In this document: piece by piece, positions 41,106 to 50,349 of the stretch
Layout of the letters: each line of letters opens with the position of its first letter
Numbering within the stretch: the first letter of the stretch is position 1
Assembly: GCF_023100725.1 (NCBI RefSeq)
Contig: NZ_CP095501.1
Span: 1,736,001 to 1,800,000, forward strand
Source: Arthrobacter antioxidans
GTDB taxonomy: Bacteria; Actinomycetota; Actinomycetes; Actinomycetales; Micrococcaceae
DNA: 64,000 bases
Reading direction: 5' to 3'
The notes under the pieces: generated by a model
Seen by the model: only the letters and a program-made list of their open reading frames with translations
Told to the model about the DNA's origin: nothing
Databases searched by the model: none
Translations under genes and position numbers: made by a program

Positions 41106-42077
41106 CTAGGAGACGGCCTGCGGCACCCTGGCCCCGGCCGGCGTTCCCGGCAGGGTCCTCCTCGTGGTCCCGGTGTACTGGGCGTGGACGGCCGCGGCCA
41201 TGAGCAGTGACGCGCCGAGCATGTGCAGCGCCACGAGCGCGATGGGCAGGTGGAGGAAGTGCTGCACGTACCCGATGATTCCCTGCGCCAGCACGATCGC
41301 GGCGAGGAGCACCACCGCCCGGCGCAGTTTCGCATGGACGCCGGCGCGGTAGGCGACCAGGACGGCGAGGGTCACCGTGGCGACCAGCAGGTACACCGGG
41401 AGGGCGTGCAGGCGCGTCACGAGGTCGGAGTCGAGGCCGTTGCGGGCGGCGCCGTGGTCGCCGGCGTGCGGGCCGGATCCCGTCACGACGACGCCGAGCA
41501 GGATCGTGATCGACGTGAGCACGGTCGAGGTCAGGAGCAGCTGGCGCAGCAGTGGTGGCGCTGCGGGCAGGCGTGGGGTCCGATACTGTTCCGTGTCGAT
41601 CCGCGCACGGTTGACGAGCACCGTCGCGACCGCGACGAGGATCATGGAGACCACGAAGTGGAGGCCCACGACCCAGGGGTTCAGATCCGTCCACACCGTG
41701 ATGCCGCCGATGACCGCCTGGGCGGGGATGCCGAGGAAGAGGCCGACCGACAGGCGGAACAGGTCCTTGCGCTGCCGGCGCATGCCGAGCACGGAGACGA
41801 TCATGGCGACGGCGATGATCACGAGCACGAAGGTCAGGAGCCTGTTGCCGAACTCGATCACGCCGTGGAAGCCCATCTCGGGCGTGGTGATGATCGAGTC
41901 GGCCGTGCAGCGCGGCCACTCCGGGCAGCCGAGCCCGGACGCGGTGAGGCGCACGGCGCCGCCGGTCACGACGATGGCGATCTGCGAGACGAGGGAGGCG
42001 ACGGCCAGCCGCCGCACCACGGGCGTGGTGGTGCGCGGGAGGGCGTCCGTGAGGCGGGAGAGCGCGGGAAGAGTCAT
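41106..42077 (-). CDS. ctaA: Haem A synthase (Cox15/CtaA)
   Basis: A 323-residue, eight-helix membrane protein that oxidises haem O to haem A. The conserved GGAVRLTASGLGCPEWPRC carries the cysteine pair typical of the Gram-positive type. HGVIEFGNRL, GLHFVVSMILV, RLHALPVYLL and ALHMLGASLL supply the four haem-ligand histidines in two pseudo-symmetric halves. ATG at 42077, four bases after the stop of the ABC permease gene, so it is the third gene of a minus-strand operon starting at 43823. Confidence 0.94.
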   Translation of the reverse strand: MTLPALSRLTDALPRTTTPVVRRLAVASLVSQIAIVVTGGAVRLTASGLGCPEWPRCTADSIITTPEMGFHGVIEFGNRLLTFVLVIIAVAMIVSVLGMRRQRKDLFRLSVGLFLGIPAQAVIGGITVWTDLNPWVVGLHFVVSMILVAVATVLVNRARIDTEQYRTPRLPAAPPLLRQLLLTSTVLTSITILLGVVVTGSGPHAGDHGAARNGLDSDLVTRLHALPVYLLVATVTLAVLVAYRAGVHAKLRRAVVLLAAIVLAQGIIGYVQHFLHLPIALVALHMLGASLLMAAAVHAQYTGTTRRTLPGTPAGARVPQAVS

Positions 42078-42081
42078 GCTG

Positions 42082-42876
42082 TCAGCTCCATTTGAACCAG
42101 CGGATGGCCGCCAGGCTAGCGAGGGCGGCCCAGGCCAGGAGCACGAGGCACGCGATGGGGTCGAACACGCCGTCCGCCAGGGCGCTCCGGAGACCGTCGC
42201 CGAGGGCGGCGGAGGGGAGGACCGAGACGAACGGTTCGGCGGCGGCGGGCAGGCTCGCCGCCGGGATGATCACGCCGCCCGCGGCCGCGAGCAGGATCCA
42301 GACGAGGTTGGTGACCGCGAGCGTCGCCTCGGGACGGAGCGTCCCGGCCACGAGGAGGCCCAGTGCGGTGAAGGCTGCCGAACCGAGGAGCAGCAGCAGT
42401 GCCGCGGGCAGGATCCCCGCAGAATCCGGCGTCCAGCCCATCAGTGCGGCGGCACCTCCGATCACGACGAGCTGGACGGCGAGCACGACGGCGACCGCGA
42501 CGGCCTTGCCGAGGATCAGCCCCGACCGGCCGAGCGGCGTCGTGGACAGGAAGCGCAGCACGCCGTAGCGGCGGTCGAACCCGGTCGCGATGCCCTGGCC
42601 GGTGAAGGCCGTGGACATGGTGCACAGGGCGAGGACGCCGGGAGCGGCGATGTCGATCCGGCTTTCTCCGGAGGAATCCAGCAGCGGCGTGATGACCAGC
42701 GCCGTGAGCGCCAGGAGCGGCAGCACGATCGCGAGGACGAGCTGCTCCCCGTTGCGGAGCATGGCCAGGGCCTCGTACGCGCCGTGGCGCAGCACGCGGG
42801 CGGGCAGCGACGCGGCCGCCCCGCCGCTCGGCGGGACGGCGGGCGCGCCGGCGGGAACGGGTGCGTCGAGCGTCAT
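42082..42876 (-). CDS. ABC-2 type exporter permease
   Basis: A 264-residue membrane protein with six hydrophobic segments (for example LVLAIVLPLLALTALVITPLL, AVAVAVVLAVQLVVIGGAAAL and PIACLVLLAWAALASLAAIRW). YGVLRFLSTTPLGRSGLILGK is the coupling-helix stretch characteristic of ABC-2 permeases. ATG at 42876 overlaps the ATPase stop as ATGA. The neighbour order ATPase-permease-ctaA opposite sufR is conserved in other actinobacteria; the substrate is not known. Confidence 0.88.
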   Translation of the reverse strand: MTLDAPVPAGAPAVPPSGGAAASLPARVLRHGAYEALAMLRNGEQLVLAIVLPLLALTALVITPLLDSSGESRIDIAAPGVLALCTMSTAFTGQGIATGFDRRYGVLRFLSTTPLGRSGLILGKAVAVAVVLAVQLVVIGGAAALMGWTPDSAGILPAALLLLLGSAAFTALGLLVAGTLRPEATLAVTNLVWILLAAAGGVIIPAASLPAAAEPFVSVLPSAALGDGLRSALADGVFDPIACLVLLAWAALASLAAIRWFKWS

Positions 42877-43823
42877 CGGATGCTCCGTCCGGAGATGTCG
42901 AGGAAGACGTCCTCGAGCGAGCGCGGTGCCATGGAGATGGCCGTGGGCATCACACCGCAGGCGTCCCACCAGCCTGCCAGCCGGGCGACGTCGTCGGCCG
43001 TGAGCGGTCCGCGGAGGACGTACTGCCCCGGCTCCGTCTCACGCTGGAGCAGATGGGGCAGGAGATCGGCCGGGAAGGACAGGCCGGGGACGGTCTCGAA
43101 GCGCAGCTCGCGCGTGCCGTCGGCCTCGGTGTCCGCCGTGAGCTCGGCGACGGTGCCCTCGGCGACGGTGCGGCCTCCCTCGAGGATGTAGACGTAGTCG
43201 GCGAGCTTCTGCGCGTCGTCGAGCAGGTGCGTGGTGAGGATGACGGCCAGGCCGTCGGCGCGGAGCTCCCGGATGAGGTCGAACACGATGGTGCGTGACT
43301 GCGGGTCGAGGCCGGCGCTCGGTTCGTCGAGGAAGACCACCTCGGGGCGTCCCACCAGGGCGCAGGCGAGGGCGAGGCGCTGCTTCTGCCCCCCGGAGAG
43401 CCGCCGGATCGAGACGGCCCCGAACCCGTCGAGTCCCAGGCGCCCCGCCAGGGCGTCGACGGGCAGGGGATCCGCGTACATGGACGCGACGTGGCGCAGG
43501 AGGGCCAGCGGGCGCACCGACGGCGGGAGGCCGCCGTCCTGCAGCATCACGCCGACGCGCGCCCGGAGATGCGGGGTGGCCCGGGAGGGATCCTGGCCGA
43601 GCAGGCGGACCCGGCCGCCATCGGCACGCTGCAGCCCCTGCGCGCATTCGAGGGTCGTCGTCTTGCCGGCGCCGTTGGCTCCCAGCAGGACGGTGACGGC
43701 GCCGTGCTCGGCCCGCAGGCTAACGCCGTCGAGCACGCGGACCATCCGGCCGTCGAGGGCGCCGACGGGGCCGAAGTCCTTGACGAGACCGTCGATCTCG
43801 AGGGCGGGGGAAGATGTCGGCAC
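42873..43823 (-). CDS. ABC transporter ATP-binding protein
   Basis: A 316-residue ATPase partner of the permease next door. Walker A LGANGAGKTTT, signature LSGGQKQRLALA, Walker B VVFLDEPSAGLDP and the switch histidine in LTTHLLDDA are all intact. An insert near residue 25 (GRMVRVLDG) extends the A-loop region. The C-terminal 90 residues are variable. GTG at 43823 is preceded six bases upstream by TAGAAT (43835-43830), so a leaderless mRNA is likely. A DtxR/IdeR-like site lies just behind this promoter. Confidence 0.92.
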   Translation of the reverse strand: MPTSSPALEIDGLVKDFGPVGALDGRMVRVLDGVSLRAEHGAVTVLLGANGAGKTTTLECAQGLQRADGGRVRLLGQDPSRATPHLRARVGVMLQDGGLPPSVRPLALLRHVASMYADPLPVDALAGRLGLDGFGAVSIRRLSGGQKQRLALACALVGRPEVVFLDEPSAGLDPQSRTIVFDLIRELRADGLAVILTTHLLDDAQKLADYVYILEGGRTVAEGTVAELTADTEADGTRELRFETVPGLSFPADLLPHLLQRETEPGQYVLRGPLTADDVARLAGWWDACGVMPTAISMAPRSLEDVFLDISGRSIR

Positions 43824-43864
43824 CCGATTATTCTACGGCAGGTAGTAGGCGGGCCGACGGGACC

Positions 43865-43883
43865 GATGGGTAGCCTCGCCTAA
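43865..43883. promoter_or_regulatory. Candidate DtxR/IdeR iron box
   Basis: Read on the minus strand, the 19 bases agree with the consensus TTAGGTTAGGCTAACCTAA at 13 positions, including the first five and the AGGCTA core. It lies between the divergent ABC-ctaA and suf operons, where iron control would make sense. Confidence 0.45.
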
Positions 43884-43895
43884 GTGGTGGCGCGG

Positions 43896-43926
43896 AATAC
43901 ATTAGGTCATGCTTATGTTGTGTATT
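43896..43926. promoter_or_regulatory. Candidate SufR operator overlapping the sufR promoter
   Basis: AATACA (43896-43901) and TGTATT (43921-43926) form perfect 6-bp arms 19 bases apart. TATGTT at 43914-43919, a plausible -10 for sufR, lies between them. A dimer bound here would shut off the suf operon, as SufR does in other bacteria. Confidence 0.4.
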
Positions 43927-43951
43927 TTGTCGCCGACGGAGGGAATGGACC

Positions 43952-44845
43952 GTGACCGCATCACCCCGCGCCACCGTTCCGGCGGCTGCTGCTCCCGGTG
44001 TCCCGACGTCACGCGCCGCGCAGATCGTCTCGCCGGACCCTGACGAGCGCACGCGGGACCGCGTCCTGTCAGCGGTCCTCGAACGCGGGCCGGTCAGTGC
44101 CGCCGAGCTCGGCGACTGCCTCGGGTTCACGCCCGCCGCCATGCGGCGGCACCTCGACGCCCTCTCGTCCGAGGGACTCATCGAGGTGAAGCGGGTGCGC
44201 GGATCGGCGACCGGCGCGGGCCGCCCGGCCCGGCGCTATGTGCTCAGCCGGCGCGGCCAGTCCACGATGGGCAACGACTACCTCGACATCGCCGTCGCGG
44301 CGCTCGCGCAGCTCGGCGAGGCCGCGGGGCCGGAAGCCATCGAGGAATTCGCCCGCACGCGGTTCTCCGGCATGGAGGAGCGCTACCGGCCGATCGTCGA
44401 AGCCGCGGGCCCCGACCTCGCCGCCCGGGCCCACGCCCTCGCCGGCGCCCTCACCACCGACGGCTTCGTCGGATCCACCAAGACGGTGGGCCTCCCGCAG
44501 GGAGGCGGACCGCGGGCCGTCCCTGCGGCGACCCGCCCGGTCATGCTCAGCGTGCAGCTGTGCCAGGGCCACTGCCCCATCCAGGGACTGGCCTCGGCCT
44601 TCCCGGCGTTCTGCGACCAGGAGACCGGCGTCTTCGCCCGCCTGCTCGGCGTCGACGTCCGGCGGCTCTCCACCCTGGCTCGCGGCGGACACGTCTGCAC
44701 CACCCACATTCCCCTGGGACGGACGACGGCGGCCCCGGCCGCGCCTGTCGGCCCGGACGCACCCGGACCCGCCCAGGCGGACCCGGACACCGTTCCGCCC
44801 AGCAATCCAGCAACGTTATCCATCCATCAGCAAGGAAGGCCGTGA
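43952..44845 (+). CDS. sufR: SufR, Fe-S-dependent repressor of the suf operon
   Basis: A 297-residue regulator. The winged helix ([40 protein letters not shown]) occupies about 35-105. Cysteines Cys204 and Cys208 (CQGHCPIQG), Cys221 and Cys249 can hold an Fe-S cluster; the first three match the SufR ligand pattern. When the cluster is lost the protein is expected to leave the operator and raise suf expression. GTG at 43952 after CGGAGGG. Its stop overlaps the sufB start (TGATG). The last 40 residues are proline-rich. Confidence 0.93.
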   Translation: MTASPRATVPAAAAPGVPTSRAAQIVSPDPDERTRDRVLSAVLERGPVSAAELGDCLGFTPAAMRRHLDALSSEGLIEVKRVRGSATGAGRPARRYVLSRRGQSTMGNDYLDIAVAALAQLGEAAGPEAIEEFARTRFSGMEERYRPIVEAAGPDLAARAHALAGALTTDGFVGSTKTVGLPQGGGPRAVPAATRPVMLSVQLCQGHCPIQGLASAFPAFCDQETGVFARLLGVDVRRLSTLARGGHVCTTHIPLGRTTAAPAAPVGPDAPGPAQADPDTVPPSNPATLSIHQQGRP

Positions 44846-46317
44846 TGACGGATCAAGTAGACCGTAAGCCAGCTGCATCGGCAGTGCCGGAGTCGGTGAT
44901 CAGCGACATCCTCGAGAAGAACCCGGAGCTCGAGGGCATCGGGACCTACCAGTACGGATGGGCTGACAAGAACGAGGCGAGCGACAACGCGCGCCGCGGC
45001 CTCAGCGAGGAAGTCGTCCGCGACATCTCCGCGAAGAAGAACGAGCCCCAGTGGATGCTCGACCTCCGCCTCAAGGGCCTCAAGTACTTCGACCGCAAGC
45101 CCATGCCCGCCTGGGGCGCAGACCTCTCCGGCATCGACTTCGACAACATCAAGTACTTCGTGCGTTCCACCGAGAAGCAGGCGAACACGTGGGAGGACCT
45201 CCCCGAGGACATCCGGAACACGTACGAGAAGCTCGGCATCCCCGAGGCCGAGCGTGCGCGCCTGGTCTCCGGTGTCGCCGCCCAGTACGAGTCCGAGGTG
45301 GTCTACCACCAGCTGCGCGAGGACCTCGAGCGCCAGGGCGTCCTGTTCCTCGACACCGACACCGCGCTGCGGGAGCACCCCGAGATCTTCAAGGAGTACT
45401 TCGGCACGATCATCCCCGTGGGTGACAACAAGTTCGCGTCGCTGAACACGGCAGTGTGGTCCGGCGGCTCGTTCGTGTACGTGCCGAAGGGCGTCCACGT
45501 CGAGATCCCCCTGCAGGCCTACTTCCGCATCAACACGGAGAACATGGGCCAGTTCGAGCGGACGCTGATCATCGCGGACGAGGACTCCTACGTGCACTAC
45601 ATCGAGGGCTGCACCGCCCCGATCTACACCTCCGACTCCCTGCACTCGGCCGTCGTCGAGATCGTGGTCAAGAAGGGCGCCCGCGTCCGCTACACCACCA
45701 TCCAGAACTGGTCGAACAACGTGTACAACCTGGTGACCAAGCGCGCCATCGCCCACGAGGGCGCCACCATGGAGTGGATCGACGGCAACATCGGTTCCAA
45801 GGTCACCATGAAGTACCCCGCGGTGTACCTCGTCGGCGAGCACGCCAAGGGGGAGACGCTCTCCATCGCCTTCGCCGGTGAGGGACAGCACCAGGACACC
45901 GGGTCGAAGATGGTCCACATCGCGCCCAACACCAAGTCGTCGATCATCTCGAAGTCCGTGGCACGCGGCGGCGGACGTGCCGCCTACCGTGGACTCGTCC
46001 AGGTGCGGGAGGGTGCGAAACACTCGGCCAACACGGTCCGCTGTGACGCGCTGCTGGTGGACACCATCTCGCGCTCGGACACCTACCCTTACGTGGACAT
46101 CCGCGAGGACGACGTCACCATGGGCCACGAGGCCACCGTGTCGCGCGTCAGCGAGGAGCAGCTGTTCTACCTCATGTCCCGCGGGCTCCCCGAGGACGAG
46201 GCCATGGCCATGATCGTGCGCGGCTTCATCGAGCCGATCGCGCGGGAGCTGCCCATGGAATACGCGCTCGAGCTGAACCGGCTGATCGAACTGCAGATGG
46301 AAGGGGCCGTGGGCTAG
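44845..46317 (+). CDS. sufB: Fe-S cluster scaffold SufB
   Basis: A 490-residue core subunit of the SufBCD scaffold. [27 protein letters not shown] and [19 protein letters not shown] open the beta-helix. [10 protein letters not shown] holds the conserved cysteine, and [20 protein letters not shown] precedes the C-terminal helix block. No intein is present, unlike mycobacterial SufB. ATG at 44845 overlaps the sufR stop, with AAGGAAGG upstream. The frame extends back into sufR but only as an out-of-phase shadow. Confidence 0.96.
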   Translation: MTDQVDRKPAASAVPESVISDILEKNPELEGIGTYQYGWADKNEASDNARRGLSEEVVRDISAKKNEPQWMLDLRLKGLKYFDRKPMPAWGADLSGIDFDNIKYFVRSTEKQANTWEDLPEDIRNTYEKLGIPEAERARLVSGVAAQYESEVVYHQLREDLERQGVLFLDTDTALREHPEIFKEYFGTIIPVGDNKFASLNTAVWSGGSFVYVPKGVHVEIPLQAYFRINTENMGQFERTLIIADEDSYVHYIEGCTAPIYTSDSLHSAVVEIVVKKGARVRYTTIQNWSNNVYNLVTKRAIAHEGATMEWIDGNIGSKVTMKYPAVYLVGEHAKGETLSIAFAGEGQHQDTGSKMVHIAPNTKSSIISKSVARGGGRAAYRGLVQVREGAKHSANTVRCDALLVDTISRSDTYPYVDIREDDVTMGHEATVSRVSEEQLFYLMSRGLPEDEAMAMIVRGFIEPIARELPMEYALELNRLIELQMEGAVG

Positions 46318-46319
46318 CA

Positions 46320-47663
46320 ATGGCTGATACCACCCAGATGGACCACACCGACTACTCACCCGAGAGCTCGACCGGGGGCGGGGACACCGTCCTCGGCGAC
46401 CTCGCCGAGAAGGCGCGCCTCGGCGCGCCCGCCGGCTCCGGGTCCGCGATCGACGGCTTCACCGAGGAGGGCGAGAGCCTGCCGGGCGGGGACGACGGCA
46501 CGGAGCAGCACGGCATGAAGAAGCACAGCCACGGCAACGCGCCCGTAATCCCGGAGGCATCCCGTGGCGAGCGCCGCCGGTCCTTCGACCTCGCGGACTT
46601 CCCGACGCTGACCGGCTTCGAGGAGGACTGGCGGTTCACGCCGCTCAAGCGCCTGCGCGGGCTGCACACCGACGAGCTGACGGGGGCGGCCCCGTCCGTC
46701 GCCGTCACGGGAGCCGGCAACGTCACCGTCGAGACCGTCGACCGGAGCGACGCCCGGCTCGGCTCGGCCGCCACGCCGGAGGACCGCGTCTCGGCCGCCG
46801 CTTGGAACGCCTTCACTGAGGCCACGGTCATCACCATCCCGCGGGAGACGGTGGCCGACGGCGAGGTGATGGTCGCCGTCACCGGCACCTCGCCCGTCGC
46901 CGCTGCCCAGCACGTCCTCATCCGCGCCGAGGCCTTCTCGAAGGCCGTCGTGGTCCTCGACCACACGGGCGCGGTCACGCTCGCCCAGAACGTCGAGATC
47001 ATCGTGGGCGACGGCGCGGAACTCACGGTCGTCAGCGTCCAAGAATGGGACGACGACGCCGTGCACGTGTCCTCGCAGCAGGCGAAGGTGGGGCGCGATG
47101 CGCGGTTCAAGCACGTCGTCGTCAGCCTCGGCGGCGACCTGGTGCGCCTCACGCCGTCGTCGATCTTCACCGCGCCCGGCGCCGAGGTCGAGATGTACGG
47201 CCTGTACTTCGCCGACGCCGGCCAGCACCTCGAGCAGCGGCTCCTGGTGGACCACGCCGTCCCGAACTGCAAGTCCCGCGTGACCTACAAGGGTGCGCTG
47301 CAGGGCCAGGACGCGCACACCGTGTGGGTCGGGGACGTCCTCATCCGCAAGGCGGCCGAGGGCACGGACACCTACGAGACCAACCGCAACCTGATCCTCA
47401 CGGACGGCGCGCGCTCCGACTCGGTGCCCAACCTCGAGATCGAGACGGGCCTCATCGAGGGCGCCGGCCATGCCAGTGCCACGGGCCGGTTCGACGACGA
47501 GCACCTCTTCTACCTCATGGCGCGCGGCATCCCGGAGAAGGCGGCCCGCCGCCTCGTGGTGCGCGGCTTCCTCACCGAGGTCATCCAGCAGATCAAGGTC
47601 CCCGCGCTCGAGGAGCGGCTCTCGGAGTCGGTCGAGCGCGAGCTCGCGGCGGGCAACCTCTGA
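46320..47663 (+). CDS. sufD: Fe-S cluster assembly protein SufD
   Basis: A 447-residue SufBD-family partner of SufB. Blocks FTPLKRLRGL, the beta-helix region ILIRAEAFSKAVVVLDHTG, and the C-terminal LEIETGLIEGAGHASATGRF and DDEHLFYLMARGIPEKAAR are characteristic; the conserved histidine of SufD lies in GAGHAS. The first 80 residues are acidic and poorly conserved. Start ATG lies two bases after the sufB stop, and the end overlaps the Rieske gene by one base. Confidence 0.94.
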   Translation: MADTTQMDHTDYSPESSTGGGDTVLGDLAEKARLGAPAGSGSAIDGFTEEGESLPGGDDGTEQHGMKKHSHGNAPVIPEASRGERRRSFDLADFPTLTGFEEDWRFTPLKRLRGLHTDELTGAAPSVAVTGAGNVTVETVDRSDARLGSAATPEDRVSAAAWNAFTEATVITIPRETVADGEVMVAVTGTSPVAAAQHVLIRAEAFSKAVVVLDHTGAVTLAQNVEIIVGDGAELTVVSVQEWDDDAVHVSSQQAKVGRDARFKHVVVSLGGDLVRLTPSSIFTAPGAEVEMYGLYFADAGQHLEQRLLVDHAVPNCKSRVTYKGALQGQDAHTVWVGDVLIRKAAEGTDTYETNRNLILTDGARSDSVPNLEIETGLIEGAGHASATGRFDDEHLFYLMARGIPEKAARRLVVRGFLTEVIQQIKVPALEERLSESVERELAAGNL

Positions 47664-48022
47664 TGGCCGAGGCCCCCCGCGGTGAACTGATCTGCAGTGT
47701 CGACGACATCCAGGTCAAGCAAGCGCTGCGCGTCCTCATCGACGACTACCCCGTCGTCATCGTCCGCGACTCCGACGGCGAGATCCACGCGCTGGGCGAC
47801 ACCTGCTCGCACGCGGACATCTCCCTGTCCGAGGGCGACGTCGAGGGGTGCGCCATCGAGTGCTGGGGCCACGGCTCACAGTTCGACCTCCGCAGCGGTG
47901 CCCCGCTGCAGCTCCCGGCGTACGAACCCGTCCCGGTCTTCGCGCTGGAGATCCACGACGGCAACGTCTACGTCGACGTCACGACGGTCACCAACGGAGC
48001 GGCCGCACCGCAGTTCGGCTAG
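47663..48022 (+). CDS. Rieske-type [2Fe-2S] ferredoxin
   Basis: A 119-residue soluble Rieske protein of the NirD/bedB type. Ligands are Cys48 and His50 (CSH) and Cys67 and His70 (CWGH), 17 residues apart, and the fold continues to VPVFALEIHDGNVYVDV. It sits between sufD and sufC. It probably serves as an electron donor or a test substrate for cluster assembly; it is not a catalytic oxygenase subunit. ATG shares a base with the sufD stop. Confidence 0.92.
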   Translation: MAEAPRGELICSVDDIQVKQALRVLIDDYPVVIVRDSDGEIHALGDTCSHADISLSEGDVEGCAIECWGHGSQFDLRSGAPLQLPAYEPVPVFALEIHDGNVYVDVTTVTNGAAAPQFG

Positions 48023-48090
48023 CGGTCGCCGCTCAGCCCACCTACTTCCTGCACACCTCCTGCACAGCCAGGCGAAGGAGAAAGAACACG

Positions 48091-48858
48091 ATGTCCACAC
48101 TTGAAATCAAGGACCTGCACGTCAGCATCGACACCGAGCAGGGCAACATCCCCATCCTCAACGGCGTCACGCTGACCATCAGGACCGGCGAGACCCACGC
48201 GATCATGGGCCCCAACGGCTCCGGCAAGTCGACCCTCGCGTCGACCATCGCGGGCCACCCCCGCTACAAGGTCGACAGCGGCACCATCACCCTCGACGGT
48301 GAGGACGTCCTGTCGATGAGCGTCGACGAGCGGGCTCGCGCCGGCCTGTTCCTCGCCATGCAGTACCCGGTCGAGGTACCCGGCGTGACGATGACGAACT
48401 TCCTGCGGACGGCCAAGACGGCCCTCGACGGCGAAGCGCCGAGCCTGCGCCACTGGACCAAGGACGTCAAGACCGCCATGGCGCAGCTGCGCATCGACGC
48501 GGACTTCGCCCAGCGCAACGTCAACGAGGGCTTCTCCGGCGGCGAGAAGAAGCGCGTGGAGATCCTCCAGCTCGAACTCTTCCGCCCCAAGTTCGCGATC
48601 CTCGACGAGACCGACTCCGGCCTCGACGTCGACGCCCTCAAGGTGGTCTCGGAAGGCGTCAACCGCGAGCACGCCAAGGGGGAGATGGGCACGCTGCTCA
48701 TCACCCACTACACGCGGATCCTGCGCTACATCAAGCCGGACTTCGTGCACGTGTTCGTCGCGGGCCGGATCGCCGAACAGGGCGGGCCGGAACTCGCGGA
48801 CCGCCTCGAGGAAGAGGGCTACGATCGGTTCACGGCCCAGACCGCGGTCGAGGCGTAG
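48091..48858 (+). CDS. sufC: Fe-S assembly ATPase SufC
   Basis: A 255-residue ABC-type ATPase that drives shape changes in SufB-SufD. Walker A GPNGSGKS at 40-47, signature FSGGEKKRVEILQ, Walker B AILDETDSGLD and switch histidine LLITHYTRIL are present. VPGVTMTNFLRTAK is the Q-loop neighbourhood typical of SufC. ATG at 48091 after GAAGGAG. The 68-bp gap from the Rieske gene is the largest within the operon. Confidence 0.96.
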   Translation: MSTLEIKDLHVSIDTEQGNIPILNGVTLTIRTGETHAIMGPNGSGKSTLASTIAGHPRYKVDSGTITLDGEDVLSMSVDERARAGLFLAMQYPVEVPGVTMTNFLRTAKTALDGEAPSLRHWTKDVKTAMAQLRIDADFAQRNVNEGFSGGEKKRVEILQLELFRPKFAILDETDSGLDVDALKVVSEGVNREHAKGEMGTLLITHYTRILRYIKPDFVHVFVAGRIAEQGGPELADRLEEEGYDRFTAQTAVEA

Positions 48859-48925
48859 GACCTACGCACCACCCGGCGCGTCCTGCGCGCCGACCGCATG
48901 ACACCAGCTTGAGAGGAAGAGTTCG

Positions 48926-49255
48926 ATGAGTGATGTGCAGCAGGCGCAGACCGCGCTGGATGACATCGAGGAAGCGCTGCGGGACGTGATCGACCCGGAG
49001 CTCGGCGTGAACATCGTCGACCTCGGTCTCCTGTACGGCCTGAAGTACGCGGAGGACGGCGCCCTCCTGATCGACATGACGCTCACCACGGCGGCCTGCC
49101 CGCTGACCGACGTGCTCGAGGAGCAGGTAGGCCAGGCGCTCGACGGCGTCGTGGACGAGTGGCGCCTGAACTGGGTGTGGATGCCGCCGTGGGGTCCGGA
49201 GAAGATCACCGAGGACGGCCGCGACCAGATGCGGGCCCTCGGCTTCAACATCTGA
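48926..49255 (+). CDS. sufT: SufT/MIP18-family Fe-S maturation protein
   Basis: A 109-residue DUF59 protein. VIDPELGVNIVDLGLLYGL is the family signature, and TLTTAACPLTD includes the single conserved cysteine used for cluster handling. SufT supports maturation of Fe-S proteins when demand is high. Last suf gene in the window; a hairpin follows. In M. tuberculosis sufS and sufU stand between sufC and sufT; here they are missing. Confidence 0.93.
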   Translation: MSDVQQAQTALDDIEEALRDVIDPELGVNIVDLGLLYGLKYAEDGALLIDMTLTTAACPLTDVLEEQVGQALDGVVDEWRLNWVWMPPWGPEKITEDGRDQMRALGFNI

Positions 49256-49284
49256 GTGGTCCCCGCCGGCAGGAGCCGGCGGAA

Positions 49285-49324
49285 CGGGAGGGCGGTTCCA
49301 GCACTGGCTGGGGCCGCCCTCCCG
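49285..49324 (+). terminator. Terminator hairpin of the suf operon
   Basis: Perfect 11-bp arms CGGGAGGGCGG and CCGCCCTCCCG with an 18-nt loop, 30 bp after the sufT stop. No U-tract. Confidence 0.65.
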
Positions 49325-49372
49325 TCGTCCGTCGGGGGTCCTTCGGCCCTGATCGGCCCACCCGGGTGGTCC

Positions 49373-49393
49373 TACCGTTGGTCGCAGGCGACC
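49373..49393 (+). promoter_or_regulatory. Promoter with palindrome ahead of the ABC/P-type ATPase operon
   Basis: TACCGT at 49373-49378 is a likely -10. The perfect palindrome GGTCGC-AG-GCGACC (49380-49393) sits right at the predicted start, a position suited to a repressor. No regulator gene is adjacent. Confidence 0.45.
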
Positions 49394-49410
49394 GACCAGG
49401 GGGAACACGG

Positions 49411-50349
49411 ATGGCGGCGGTAGAGGTCCGGGATCTCCGGAAGTCCTACGGCGACCTCGTCGTGGTGGACGGCGTGTCCTTCACCGTGGAGGCCGGGGAG
49501 GTGTTCGCCCTCCTCGGGCCGAACGGCGCCGGGAAGACGACGACCGTCGAGATCCTGGAAGGACACCGGCGTGCCGATTCCGGGTCGGTCTCGGTGCTCG
49601 GCTTCGATCCGGCCGCGCCTGCCCGTGCCTTCCTCGAGCGGATCGGGATCGTGCTGCAGGGCGCCGGCTTCGAGGACGACTTCACCGTCCTGGAACTCGT
49701 GAACCTGCACCGCGGGCTCTACCCACGGCGGTTGGCGGCGGACGCCCTGATCGACCAGGTGGGCCTCTCCGCGAAGCGGAAGGCGCGCGTGAAGACCCTT
49801 TCGGGCGGCCAGCGTCGCCGCCTCGATCTCGCACTCGGCCTGGTCGGGGACCCGGAGATGCTCTTCCTCGACGAACCCACCACCGGGTTCGACCCCTCCG
49901 CGCGGCACCAGGCCTGGGGGCTCGTGGAAGGCCTGCGGAACATGGGGAAGACCGTGCTCCTGACGACGCACTACCTCGACGAGGCCGAACACCTCGCCGA
50001 TCGCGTGGCCGTGATGGTCGAGGGCCGGATCGTGGCACTCGGGACGCCGGCCGAGCTGACCGCGGGACAGCGCAGCGTCGTGGTCTCCTTCCGCCTGCCG
50101 CGCGGTATCTCCGTGACGAGTCTTCCCGGGCTGGGCGGCACACCCGTCCCCGACGGGGCGGGGTGGACGCTGGCCACGACACAGCCTGCCGCGGTGCTGC
50201 ACTCCCTGTCCGGCTGGGCGCTCGAACGCCGGATCGAACTCCCTGCCCTCGAGGTCCGCCGTCCCTCGCTCGAGGACGCGTACCTGGCGCTCGTCGGCGC
50301 GGCGGCGCCCGAGCGTGAGGACGCCGTGGCACCTCCGGGGAGGGCGTGA
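49411..50349 (+). CDS. ABC transporter ATP-binding protein (drug-export type)
   Basis: A 312-residue ATPase of the DrrA/CcmA-like export class. Walker A LGPNGAGKTTT is near 36-46, signature LSGGQRRRLDLA and Walker B MLFLDEPTTGFDP follow, and the switch histidine is in LTTHYLDEAEH. The C-terminal extension after 220 is usual for this class. ATG at 49411 after GGGGGAACA. The stop overlaps the start of the permease gene, so ATPase and permease are co-translated. Confidence 0.92.
   Translation: MAAVEVRDLRKSYGDLVVVDGVSFTVEAGEVFALLGPNGAGKTTTVEILEGHRRADSGSVSVLGFDPAAPARAFLERIGIVLQGAGFEDDFTVLELVNLHRGLYPRRLAADALIDQVGLSAKRKARVKTLSGGQRRRLDLALGLVGDPEMLFLDEPTTGFDPSARHQAWGLVEGLRNMGKTVLLTTHYLDEAEHLADRVAVMVEGRIVALGTPAELTAGQRSVVVSFRLPRGISVTSLPGLGGTPVPDGAGWTLATTQPAAVLHSLSGWALERRIELPALEVRRPSLEDAYLALVGAAAPEREDAVAPPGRA

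Noticed and set aside
44560..44844. N-terminal extension of SufB into sufR
   Set aside because: Reads proline/arginine-rich out-of-phase sufR sequence. The ATG at 44845 has a ribosome-binding site and fits the family.
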